A DNA stretch of 6,949 nucleotides from Alphaproteobacteria bacterium (GCA_030428405.1 JAUIEH010000142.1:1-6949); one strand, 5' to 3'. Positions 1 to 6,647 are shown, numbered from the stretch's first letter. The notes: generated from the sequence alone by a model not told the origin. Numbers and translations: made by a program.

Positions 1-1069
1 CGTGCTCGCCCCGCTCGCCTGGCCCGCCATCGCAGCCGGCGGGGCCCTCGCCGTGATCGAAACACTCGCTGATTACGGCACGGTCGACCATCTCGGCGTG
101 CCGACACTGACGGCGGGCATCCTGCGATCCTGGCAATCGGCGGGAGAACCCGTGGCCGCCGCCCGTCTCGCGCTCATCTTGCTGGTGTTCTGCGCGGCGC
201 TGATCTGGGTCGAGCGTCGCGCGCGAGGACGCCGGCGCGTGTCGGGCGGAACGCGCAATCAACGCGCGTTACCGCCGCGCCGGCTAGGCGCGGCACAAGG
301 GCTGCTCGCCGCGCTCGCCTGCGTGACGCCGATCGTGATCGGTCTCCTTCTTCCCATTGGCCGTCTCGCCTGGCTCGCTGGAGAAAACGGCGCGCCCGAC
401 GGGCTTGCGCAAGCCGCGCTCAATTCGGCCGCGCTCGGTCTGACCGCCGCCTTGATCGCGACTCTGGTTGCGCTCGCAGTCTGCGCAGCGGCGCGCGCAG
501 GCAGCTTCTTCGCCCGCATCTCGAGCCAGATCGCCGCTGCCGGCTACGCAGCGCCCGGCGCCGTCGCCGCCCTCGGCGCGCTCGCCTTCTTCTCAGCCGC
601 GCAAGCGGGCCTCGACGCAATCTGGTCAGGCGCCGGCGGTCTTGCGCCGATATCACTGATCGGCGGCGTGCCGGCATTATTGCTCGCTTATCAAACACGC
701 TACGCCGCTGCGGCGCTCGGTCCTGTGAACACGGCGCTTGAGCGCATCGCGCCGAATCTTGACGGGGCCGCGCGCAGTCTCGGCGCCGGGGCGAGCGACG
801 TTCTGGTGCGCGTGCACTGGCCGCTTGCGCGCGCGGGGGTGTTTTCCGCCGCACTTCTGGTATTCGTCGAGGTGTTGAAAGAGCTGCCCGCGACGATGAT
901 CCTGCGACCGTTCAATATGGAGACCCTGGCCGTCATGGCGCATAACTACGCCCATGACGAACGGCTTGGCGCAGCCGCAGCGCCGGCTTTGGCGATCCCG
1001 TTATTGGCGATGGTCCCGCTGGCGCTGGCTGCGCGTGCGCTCTCGCTGTCCGATCAGGCGCGTTATTGA
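1..1069 (+). CDS. fbpB: Ferric iron ABC transporter permease, FbpB type (5' end outside window)
   Basis: This is the C-terminal 355 or so residues of an inner-membrane permease that would carry substrate, most likely Fe(III), from a periplasmic binding protein to the cytoplasm. FbpB-type permeases are usually about 500-560 residues with two fused permease domains. Here the reading frame is open from the first base, and the first visible residues (LAPLAWPAIAAGG, then ETLADYGTVDHLGVPT) are the end of the first domain's EAA loop, so roughly the first third is missing. The GTG at base 2 is therefore internal. About seven hydrophobic segments follow, near residues 51-70, 99-125, 141-167, 173-204, 221-240, 278-302 and 324-348 of the visible part. 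The second EAA loop lies around 245-278 (DGAARSLGAGASDVLVRVHWPLARAG), followed by the family-typical KELPATMILRPFNMETLAV. The stop overlaps the next gene's ATG (TGATG), so the pair is translationally coupled. Iron as substrate is inferred from family resemblance. The binding-protein gene would lie upstream. Confidence 0.9.
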   Translation, partial: VLAPLAWPAIAAGGALAVIETLADYGTVDHLGVPTLTAGILRSWQSAGEPVAAARLALILLVFCAALIWVERRARGRRRVSGGTRNQRALPPRRLGAAQGLLAALACVTPIVIGLLLPIGRLAWLAGENGAPDGLAQAALNSAALGLTAALIATLVALAVCAAARAGSFFARISSQIAAAGYAAPGAVAALGALAFFSAAQAGLDAIWSGAGGLAPISLIGGVPALLLAYQTRYAAAALGPVNTALERIAPNLDGAARSLGAGASDVLVRVHWPLARAGVFSAALLVFVEVLKELPATMILRPFNMETLAVMAHNYAHDERLGAAAAPALAIPLLAMVPLALAARALSLSDQARY

Positions 1070-2106
1070 TGTCCGGCGCCGAAAGCGTTCTTGAAGCCGA
1101 CGGCGTGCGCCGCGCGCTTGGCGGCGCGCCGGTGCTCGACGGCGCCTCGATATCCATTCGCAAGAACCGCGTCACGGCCCTGCTCGGCCCGTCAGGCTCT
1201 GGCAAGAGCACGCTGGTGCGCGTGCTTGCAGGACTCGAACAAATCGACTCTGGCGAGGTCCGCGCCGGCCAACGCCTGCTATCAACGCCCTCGCGCGTGA
1301 CGCCGCCGGAAAAGCGCGGCGTCGGCGTCGTGTTCCAGGATTACGCGCTGTTTCCGCATCTTAATGCGCGCGCCAATGTCGCCTTCGGTCTATCCAAATA
1401 TCCCGCACGCCAGCGCAAGGCCCGCGCGAATGAATTGCTGGAGATGGTCGCGCTCGGCCATCGCGCAGACGCCTTCCCGCATGAATTGTCCGGGGGCGAA
1501 CAACAGCGCATCGCCCTCGCCCGCGCGCTCGCGCCCTCGCCGCGCGCCATTCTCATGGACGAACCCTTCTCAAATCTCGACGGCGAGTTGCGCCGCACGA
1601 CGCGCGACCGCGCCAAGGAAGTGCTGGCGCACGCCGAGGCTGCAGCTTTGATCGTCACGCATGACGTCGAGGAAGCCATGGCGCTCGCCGACGAACTCGC
1701 CTTGATGTCGCAAGGCCGGGTCATACAAACGGGCGCGCCTGCGGATGTATATCTCAATCCGGTCAGCCCGGCCGCTGCGCGACTGACCGGCGAAGTGAAC
1801 ATCTGGTCGGGATCAGTCACCGGCGGACGTCTGCGCACGCCCTTCGCCGACCTTGCCGCAGGCGGCGTGCCAGACGGCGCAACGGCGGCGGCGCTGGTGA
1901 GGCCGGAAGGCGCAAGCCTTGTGACAGGCGGCGACCTGACCGTGATTTCGTCGCGGCCGTTCGGCGCCTATGCACGCATTGAAGTGGCGCCCGATGTCGG
2001 CGCGCCGGTTTGGTCTGTACGCGCACCAGTCGCGGATGCGCCGCAAGCCGGTGAACGCGTCTCCATGCATATTGAACCCGCTTATGCGCGGGTCTGCGCC
2101 GTCTAA
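1069..2106 (+). CDS. fbpC: Ferric iron ABC transporter ATP-binding protein, FbpC type
   Basis: This 345-residue ATPase powers the importer whose permease is encoded immediately upstream. All ATPase motifs are intact: Walker A GPSGSGKST (40-48), Q-loop FQDYALFPH (89-97), signature LSGGEQQR (140-147), Walker B AILMDEP with catalytic Glu165, D-loop SNLD (168-171) and H-loop His198 (VTHDVEEA). The approximately 110 C-terminal residues form the accessory TOBE-like domain usual in FbpC/PotA-type ATPases, and total length matches that family. The chosen start is ATG at 1069, sharing one base with the permease stop. A TTG one codon earlier is in frame but would be an unnecessary alternative. No separate ribosome-binding site is needed if translation is coupled. 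The Fe(III) assignment rests on the partner permease. Other substrates of this importer family, such as thiamine or sulfate, are less likely but not excluded. Confidence 0.92.
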   Translation: MSGAESVLEADGVRRALGGAPVLDGASISIRKNRVTALLGPSGSGKSTLVRVLAGLEQIDSGEVRAGQRLLSTPSRVTPPEKRGVGVVFQDYALFPHLNARANVAFGLSKYPARQRKARANELLEMVALGHRADAFPHELSGGEQQRIALARALAPSPRAILMDEPFSNLDGELRRTTRDRAKEVLAHAEAAALIVTHDVEEAMALADELALMSQGRVIQTGAPADVYLNPVSPAAARLTGEVNIWSGSVTGGRLRTPFADLAAGGVPDGATAAALVRPEGASLVTGGDLTVISSRPFGAYARIEVAPDVGAPVWSVRAPVADAPQAGERVSMHIEPAYARVCAV

Positions 2107-2129
2107 CGAATATCAGTCAAAAGAGCGCC

Positions 2130-3197
2130 TTACTCGGCCGGAGCCGGCGCAGGCTCTGGACGGACAATCCGAGAACGGGCGATGTCTTCGGCGACGAAAT
2201 TTGTGGGGCGACCCTCTGCACGCGCAGCATCCAGCACCTCGCCGAGCGTGTCGATCAACCGGTCGAGCTTCTGGTCCACCCATTCCGGATCATATTTGCC
2301 GGATATCTCGGCCGCCACATTGATGATGCCGCCGCCATTAATGACATAGTCCGGCGCATACAGAATGCCGGCGTCCAGCACCTGTTCGCCGAAAGCCGGC
2401 GTTGAAAGCTGATTATTGGCGCCGCCGGCGATCACTTTGCATTTCAGGCGCGGCAGCGTCTCGGCATTGACGATGGCGCCGAGCGCGCAAGGCGAAAACA
2501 CTTCGACATCCTGATCATAGATGGCGTCGGGCTCCACAGTCGTGGCGCCGAACCGCGCTTCCGCATCGCGCATGGCGTCAAGATCGACATCCGTCACAAT
2601 CAGGCGCGCGCCAGCTTCATGAAGCAATCCGCACAAATACGAACCGACATGGCCGAGCCCTTGCACCGCGATGCGCATGTCGCGCAGATCGTCACGCCCG
2701 AAGGCGCGCTCCACGCAAGCCTTGATGCCCATGAACACGCCGCGCGCCGTAATCGGCGAGGGATCGCCGGACGCCGCCTCGCCTTCCGGAAGCCCGCCAA
2801 CAAACCTTGTCTGTGTACGAACCGCACGCATGTCGTTCGGCGTGACGCCGACATCTTCAGCGGTGATGTACTGACCGCCGAGGCGTTCCACGCAGGCGCC
2901 GTAGGCCGTGAACATCGCTGTACGGTCAAATGCGCCGTCGGGTTTCATAATGACGGCTTTGCCGCCGCCGAGCGGCAGATCGGCCATCGCGCATTTGAGA
3001 CTCATGCCGCGCGACAAGCGCAAAACGTCGCGCAGCGCATCCTGGTCGCTGTCATAACTCCACAATCGCGCGCCGCCTGAGGCAGGCCCGCGAACAGTGG
3101 AGTGAACGGCGATGATCGCGCGCAATCCGGACGCCTCGTCCGAGAAGAAAGTCACGCTCTCATGATTGTCGAAGTCAGGTGAGTCAAACAGGCTCAT
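2130..3197 (-). CDS. Leucine dehydrogenase-type Glu/Leu/Phe/Val dehydrogenase
   Basis: This 355-residue enzyme of the amino acid dehydrogenase family should reversibly deaminate branched-chain amino acids to 2-oxo acids plus NADH and ammonia in the cytoplasm. Substrate-site residues are in place: the glycine-rich ASGGARL (39-45), Lys68 (MSLK), catalytic Lys80 within LPLGGGKAVI, and Asp115 in TAEDVG. Lys68, Lys80 and Asp115 fall at the positions I recall for bacillus leucine dehydrogenase. The dinucleotide fold has GLGHVG (180-185), and an acidic Asp203 ends the second strand, which points to NAD rather than NADP. The C-terminal conserved NGGGIINVAAE is present. The protein ends in a short Pro/Ala/Glu tail (PEPAPAPAE). 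The start is ATG at 3197, with only a weak upstream purine stretch. It lies 71 bases after the methyltransferase-like gene and converges with the ABC ATPase gene 23 bases away. Leu versus Val or Phe preference cannot be read from the sequence. Confidence 0.93.
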   Translation of the reverse strand: MSLFDSPDFDNHESVTFFSDEASGLRAIIAVHSTVRGPASGGARLWSYDSDQDALRDVLRLSRGMSLKCAMADLPLGGGKAVIMKPDGAFDRTAMFTAYGACVERLGGQYITAEDVGVTPNDMRAVRTQTRFVGGLPEGEAASGDPSPITARGVFMGIKACVERAFGRDDLRDMRIAVQGLGHVGSYLCGLLHEAGARLIVTDVDLDAMRDAEARFGATTVEPDAIYDQDVEVFSPCALGAIVNAETLPRLKCKVIAGGANNQLSTPAFGEQVLDAGILYAPDYVINGGGIINVAAEISGKYDPEWVDQKLDRLIDTLGEVLDAARAEGRPTNFVAEDIARSRIVRPEPAPAPAE

Positions 3198-3243
3198 AAT
3201 GCTCTGCGCCCTAGCAATTTCGACGAACCGCGACGCTGCGCCG

Positions 3244-3279
3244 CGCCAGGCTTTCGCTGCTCGAGTCGTCAGCCTGGCG
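3244..3279 (-). repeat. Perfect 9-bp inverted repeat spanning the methyltransferase-like gene stop
   Basis: CGCCAGGCT at 3244-3252 is perfectly complementary to AGCCTGGCG at 3271-3279, with an 18-base loop between them. On the minus-strand transcript the first arm contains the end of the methyltransferase-like gene, including its TGA stop, and the second arm lies in the gap before the dehydrogenase gene. No run of U follows, so it does not have the form of a standard intrinsic terminator. It may be an mRNA end-stabilising or attenuating hairpin between two genes, or a chance repeat in GC-rich DNA. Confidence 0.45.
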
Positions 3280-4147
3280 AAGCGGACTTTGCCGCGAGGA
3301 AGCGATAAACGCCGAGGTCCCCGCGCTCAAGCGCCTTGAGACGTTTTTGCGACGTTTCGAGCGCGTCGCGCGCCATCTCGAGCACCTCGGCGGCGGCCGC
3401 AGATCCCTGATGACGCTTGGCGAAACAGGCAGTGCGGGCGAGCACTGCGTCATGTGCGGCATATGCAGCGACGATGGCCTGTCCGGACACTTCGTCGCTG
3501 GACACGATCTCAAGGCCCGCTCGTGCAATTTTTTCGCGCCAAGCTTCGACGCCCGGAGGACCGTCAGGCGGATCATCCATCAGGCTTTCAGGCTCTGCAT
3601 CTTCGCCAACGCTTTCAACAATGACCGCGAGCCCGCTCGGCGTCAGCGCGCGGGCGAGGCATTTCAGCAGGCGCGTCTGCGCCTTCGCCTCGCCGAGGCG
3701 GTCAATGATGCAGGCCGCGTTGAACAAGCTTTCAGGCGCTTTCGGCGCGGCAAGGTCGAGGCTTTGCAGCGCAACCCGCTCGCGCAACCCGCGCTGGCGC
3801 AGGAAGCTTTCGGCCTGCGCGCCCCAGGCGCCGCGCCACTCAAACGCCGTCACCTCCGCGCCCGCCTCGGCCGCGCTTTCGCAGACGGCACCGAGCCCGG
3901 CGCCGAAAATCGCAAGCTTGCTTTCCTCGTTCAGGCCCAGCGGGGCCAGCAATTTGGCGTCGAACCCCGCATCGCCCGGACGCTCGCGGCCGGCGCCCCA
4001 TAATAGTTCTGCGGCAATGATGTCGGGTTCGGGTGGAGCGGTCTCGGCGGGCGGCGCTGTGTCGACGTTGACAGTTTCAGCCGCGTTTTCAGGCGCGCTT
4101 TCGCCGCCGCGCCATAACGAGCGCAGAGCTGAAAAGGTCTTTGCCAT
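3269..4147 (-). CDS. Class I SAM-dependent methyltransferase-like protein, family not recognised
   Basis: This 292-residue protein, counted from ATG 4147, has three parts. Residues about 15-42 are Pro/Ala/Glu-rich and probably disordered. Residues about 43-225 look like a Rossmann methyltransferase core: LAIFGAGLGAV (78-88) resembles the SAM-binding motif I, Glu103 (TAFEW) ends the second strand, and ACIIDRLGE followed by a helix and GLAVIVES (172-179) resembles the later core strands. The last 65 or so residues are helical and charged (EVLEMARDALETSQKRLKALERG), with possible coiled-coil character. No catalytic motif identifies the substrate, and a non-catalytic descendant is possible. An in-frame TTG at 4186 would overlap the preceding stop as TTGA, and a GTG at 4171 is also possible. 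I prefer ATG 4147 because MAKTFSALRSLW looks like a natural N-terminus, although no strong ribosome-binding site precedes it. It follows the hydrolase gene by about 35 bases. Confidence 0.75.
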   Translation of the reverse strand: MAKTFSALRSLWRGGESAPENAAETVNVDTAPPAETAPPEPDIIAAELLWGAGRERPGDAGFDAKLLAPLGLNEESKLAIFGAGLGAVCESAAEAGAEVTAFEWRGAWGAQAESFLRQRGLRERVALQSLDLAAPKAPESLFNAACIIDRLGEAKAQTRLLKCLARALTPSGLAVIVESVGEDAEPESLMDDPPDGPPGVEAWREKIARAGLEIVSSDEVSGQAIVAAYAAHDAVLARTACFAKRHQGSAAAAEVLEMARDALETSQKRLKALERGDLGVYRFLAAKSASPG

Positions 4148-4182
4148 CGCGCTTTTCTGCGCCGCGCCCACGAATCCGCCGT

Positions 4183-5214
4183 TCAATCGCTCAAGTCTTC
4201 AGCGCGCAGCGTGACCGAACAAGATAAGGATTCCGTTGGCGCGGCGTCGAAAATTGGAGACGCTCCGGAAGGCGGCGGCTGAGCCGGGTCGCGCAAAAAC
4301 GCTTCGACATCGCGCCAGACGGTCTCCGCCTGCAAATCACGGAACAACATGTGCCAGCCTGAGGGATAAAACGCCGAAGACGCGCAAGGCCCGAAACGGC
4401 GCGACAAACGCTCGACCGCTTCCGGCGGGATGATCTGATCATTGGCGCCGTAAATGACGAAAGTCGGCCCGTCTCGGCCGGGCTGCGCGCGTGCCGCGCG
4501 TTCCATATGGCCGACCAATCCGTAAATCACGTCCGCGCGGGTGTCGTGCAGATATAAGGGATCACGGCCATTGCGGTAGAGCGCTTCATCATTGTCGCTG
4601 GCGCGAATGTCGAGATTGGCGGGCGGCCGGAGGACGAGACCGGGCGCGACATGCGCGACTGTCCAGAGCGAGGCCGAATAATGTGGCGGCAAGTTCGACC
4701 AGCCGCGCACGGCAGGCGCTGACAGCACCACGCGATCCGCGATCGGCGCCGGCGCAAGCTGATCGGCGCCGGCGATTGTGGCCGCGCCCATGCTCTGGCC
4801 CACGGCGGCGATTACGGCGTCGGGATGACGCGCGCGCACGAGTTCAATGACGGTCGTCAAATCCCGATACATCACCTCGGGCTTGGGCCAGAGCCCATGG
4901 TTCGGCGAGCGCCCGAAGCCGCGCTGATCATAGGCGTAGACCGCAATGCCGCGCTCAGCCCACCACGGCCCGGCCATCCACCAGGCGTCGGAATATTCGC
5001 TCATGCCGTGAACGGCGACGATGGCGGCCCATGGCGCGTCTTCGCCTTCAGGCGTCCAGGTCTGAAGCCCGAGCGCCGCGCCGTCAAAGGAGACCACCCG
5101 GTCCTCTTCAAGACGCGGATTAATCTCGTCAGAGTTTGACGGCAGCCTGCCCTGCAGATGCGGCGCGCAAGCGGTGGCGACGAGCACAGCGAGCGCCGCC
5201 GTGCAGCGGCTCAA
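4183..5214 (-). CDS. Alpha/beta hydrolase, monoacylglycerol lipase/lysophospholipase-like, probable lipoprotein
   Basis: This is a serine hydrolase of the alpha/beta fold (Hydrolase_4-like), likely cleaving a lipid ester or similar ester. With a TTG start at 5214 it has 343 residues. The inferred catalytic triad is Ser141 in GQSMG, Asp259 in YGANDQIIP and His288 in PSGWHMLF. The oxyanion-type HGMSEYS lies at 69-75, and YDQRGFGRS at 95-103 is typical of this group. The N-terminus MSRCTAALAVLVATAC is a short basic, then hydrophobic stretch ending in Cys16 followed by APHLQG, which resembles a lipoprotein signal. It would place the enzyme on a membrane facing the periplasm. TTG 5214 overlaps the glycosylase TGA (TTGA). 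An ATG at 5277 would add 21 Arg-rich residues that overlap the glycosylase gene by 67 bases, so I judge it less likely. Neither start has a clear ribosome-binding site. Substrate is unknown. Confidence 0.85.
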   Translation of the reverse strand: MSRCTAALAVLVATACAPHLQGRLPSNSDEINPRLEEDRVVSFDGAALGLQTWTPEGEDAPWAAIVAVHGMSEYSDAWWMAGPWWAERGIAVYAYDQRGFGRSPNHGLWPKPEVMYRDLTTVIELVRARHPDAVIAAVGQSMGAATIAGADQLAPAPIADRVVLSAPAVRGWSNLPPHYSASLWTVAHVAPGLVLRPPANLDIRASDNDEALYRNGRDPLYLHDTRADVIYGLVGHMERAARAQPGRDGPTFVIYGANDQIIPPEAVERLSRRFGPCASSAFYPSGWHMLFRDLQAETVWRDVEAFLRDPAQPPPSGASPIFDAAPTESLSCSVTLRAEDLSD

Positions 5215-5831
5215 GGCGCGCGCAAAGCGTTCGCGACGCGGGCGCGCAGATCGGGGACGAGTTCGGCTTCGAACCATGGGTGTTTCTTCATCCACGCATT
5301 GTTGCGCCAGGACGGATGCGGCGTCGGCGCGACCAGCGGCGCATAGTCCCGCCAGGTCGCGACCGTTTCGGTCATAGACGGTTTCGCGCGCTTGCCGAGA
5401 TAGGCCCTCTGACCATAAGCGCCGGCCAGAATGATGAGTTCCACCCTCGGCAGCAGCGCATAGAGCCGCTGATGCCAAAGCGGCGCGCATTCTGGGCGCG
5501 GCGGCTTGTCGGCGCCGCCTGTGGTGTAGCCGGGAAAACAGAAGCCCGCCGGAATAACGGCGACTTTGGCGGGGTCGTAAAATGCGGTCTCGTCCACGCC
5601 CATCCAATCCCTCAGCCGCTCACCGGACGGATCAACGAAGGGCGCGCCGACCTCGTGCACGCGAATGCCCGGCGCCTGACCGCTGACGACGATGCGCGCG
5701 CGCGGATCGACGCGCACGACAGGACGCGGTTCGTGATCGAAATGCGCGGCACAGACGCGGCAGGCGCGAATGTCGGCGAGAAGATCGACCAGCGCGGCGC
5801 GCTGATCCTCAGAGGTCGCGCTGCATGACAT
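5211..5831 (-). CDS. Uracil-DNA glycosylase superfamily protein with Fe-S cysteine pattern
   Basis: This 206-residue protein should act in base excision repair, removing uracil or a related damaged base from DNA. Motif 1 is GQAPG (51-55) followed by HEVGAPFVDPSG (59-70). Motif 2 is HPSWRN (172-177), whose His172 matches the conserved histidine of the superfamily. Cys24, Cys27, Cys98 and Cys115 give spacing C-x2-C-x70-C-x16-C, close to the 4Fe-4S ligand pattern known from family 4 and 5 glycosylases. Motif 1 has Gln52 where family 4 has an acidic residue, so Asp67 may take over, as proposed for family 5. An earlier in-frame ATG at 5888 would overlap the GNAT gene by 80 bases. ATG 5831 overlaps it by 23 and fits the expected N-terminus near the first cysteine pair. 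The gene ends in a TTGA overlap with the hydrolase start. Confidence 0.88.
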   Translation of the reverse strand: MSCSATSEDQRAALVDLLADIRACRVCAAHFDHEPRPVVRVDPRARIVVSGQAPGIRVHEVGAPFVDPSGERLRDWMGVDETAFYDPAKVAVIPAGFCFPGYTTGGADKPPRPECAPLWHQRLYALLPRVELIILAGAYGQRAYLGKRAKPSMTETVATWRDYAPLVAPTPHPSWRNNAWMKKHPWFEAELVPDLRARVANALRAP

Positions 5832-6306
5832 AGGCGTCGGCGAAATCTCCGGACGGGCGGCGAAAGGCGCGCGGCAAGGTCCCGACAATCTCGAACCCCA
5901 GGTCGCGCCAAAGCTTCACTGCGACCTCATTGGTCGCGATGACGAAGTTAAAGCGCATGGAAACAAAGCCCGCCGCCTTCGCCTGGGCGAGCGCTTCCAG
6001 ACCCATGGCGCGCGCTGCGCCGCGGCCGCGAAAGGCCGGCGCCGTCGCGAAACCGGCATTGGCGACATGAGCCGCAGGGCCCACGCCATTGGGCTTCAGA
6101 TAGAACGTGCCGGCGGTTTCGCCGTCGATCAGCGCAACAAACAGGCGCGCGCCTGGCGGCGACCAATAATTGCGTCCGGCCTCGATATCGGCGTCGCGCG
6201 GCAAGGCGATGGCTTCGCCATCCTCGATCGCGGCGCGCACGATCGGCCAGACGCTTTCAAACGCCTGAACGGAGCGCTCTTCAATCTGCAATTCGGCTTG
6301 GCTCAT
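5809..6306 (-). CDS. GNAT family N-acetyltransferase
   Basis: This 165-residue cytoplasmic acetyltransferase would transfer acetyl from acetyl-CoA to an amine. The acetyl-CoA pyrophosphate-binding motif A is visible as FATAPAFRGRGAARAMG (86-102), with the R-G-R-G-A-A loop at 93-98. Further typical elements are the strand HVANAGF (80-86) and the C-terminal block TNEVAVKLWRDLGFEIVGTLP. Length is normal for a single GNAT domain. The stretch TFYLKPN then HVANAG reminds me of the Mpr1-type group that acetylates azetidine-2-carboxylate and proline-related compounds. That is recall, not proof. The start is ATG 6306, and it overlaps the preceding stop as ATGA, indicating translational coupling. The 3' end overlaps the glycosylase gene by 23 bases. 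Confidence 0.9.
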   Translation of the reverse strand: MSQAELQIEERSVQAFESVWPIVRAAIEDGEAIALPRDADIEAGRNYWSPPGARLFVALIDGETAGTFYLKPNGVGPAAHVANAGFATAPAFRGRGAARAMGLEALAQAKAAGFVSMRFNFVIATNEVAVKLWRDLGFEIVGTLPRAFRRPSGDFADAYVMQRDL

Positions 6307-6569
6307 TGCGGCAATCCGAGCCGGTAGACGCCTTTGAAATTATTCGGGTCGACCGGCTTTCCCTTGCGCAGGACGACAAGCCGGCCCGCGCGCGCCAGCG
6401 CCACCGCGCGGGCGCGCACATGCGGCAGCATGCGCCGCCATTGCTCAGCATCGAGCGCGCGCGCCGCCTCGCTCGGGCAGATCGAACCGCCCTCCTTGAC
6501 GGCGGCGAGCCGGTCGAAAATAGCCGCATCGATGGGATCGACGGGCGCGTCTTCAGCGCTTTCGCTCAT
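6303..6569 (-). CDS. DUF3253 family protein
   Basis: This small protein of 88 residues (from ATG 6569) resembles the DUF3253 family, found next to unrelated genes in many proteobacteria and without a known function. Recognisable family elements are DPIDAAIFDRL near the N-terminus, the invariant-looking ICPSEAARAL, WRRMLPHVRARAVALARAGRLVVLRKGKPVDP, and the final FKGVYRLGLP. The predicted layout is helical with a small winged-helix-like character, so nucleic acid binding is possible but unproven. Alternative starts are ATG 6578 (three residues longer) and TTG 6605. None has a clear ribosome-binding site. It is the first gene of the minus-strand cluster and is coupled to the GNAT gene by an ATGA overlap. 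Confidence 0.82.
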   Translation of the reverse strand: MSESAEDAPVDPIDAAIFDRLAAVKEGGSICPSEAARALDAEQWRRMLPHVRARAVALARAGRLVVLRKGKPVDPNNFKGVYRLGLPQ

Positions 6570-6647
6570 GGCCGGCATCAATGCCGCGACCGGTTTTCGC
6601 GTCAAGCCGGCTATCGCGCGCAGCGTTCCTGCCTAGGATGGCGCGCC
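6570..6647. promoter_or_regulatory. Divergent intergenic region between DUF3253 and acyltransferase genes
   Basis: This 78-base gap separates two divergently transcribed genes, so it should hold promoters for both. On the minus strand TTGACG (6605-6600) matches a -35 element well. The hexamer 17 bases further on, ATTGAT (6582-6577), is a poor -10. If used, it would start transcription almost at ATG 6569, giving a leaderless mRNA, which would agree with the absence of a ribosome-binding site there. On the plus strand no convincing -35/-10 pair is seen. The call rests mainly on gene orientation. Confidence 0.4.
6635..6638 (+). promoter_or_regulatory. Ribosome-binding site for the acyltransferase gene
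   Basis: AGGA at 6635-6638 lies nine bases before ATG 6648, a workable spacing. It decides the start, because the nearer upstream ATG at 6638 leads to a short frame that stops after 17 codons. Confidence 0.5.

Noticed and set aside
2..4. GTG at base 2 as the start of the permease
   Set aside because: The next residues are already inside the first permease domain's conserved loop, so the gene begins upstream of the window.
2107..2129. A terminator between the converging ATPase and dehydrogenase genes
   Set aside because: The gap is only 23 bases, with no hairpin plus U-run on either strand.
3181..3267. Two GAGTC sites (3181 and 3263) near the dehydrogenase start as CcrM-type regulatory methylation sites
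   Set aside because: Sites of this pattern also occur elsewhere in the window inside genes, and two copies are too few to support cell-cycle control.
3417..4214. A 265-codon plus-strand open frame opposite the methyltransferase-like gene
   Set aside because: Its composition (Ser/Ala/Arg-rich, no domain) is what the antisense of a high-GC gene yields. The minus-strand frame has recognisable motifs.
4741..4774. A 14-base direct repeat, GATCGGCGCCGGCG, at 4741-4754 and 4761-4774
   Set aside because: It lies inside the hydrolase coding region with a 20-base period that is out of frame. It is best explained by GC-rich Ala/Pro/Ile codon choice, not a mobile or regulatory repeat.
5278..5607. The 110-residue N-terminal extension of the hydrolase frame upstream of ATG 5277
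   Set aside because: It is Arg/Ala-rich, reads the glycosylase gene in another frame and precedes a plausible signal sequence.
5136..5828. A 230-codon plus-strand open frame opposite the glycosylase gene
   Set aside because: It is Arg-rich without domain features and lies antisense to a gene with clear catalytic motifs.
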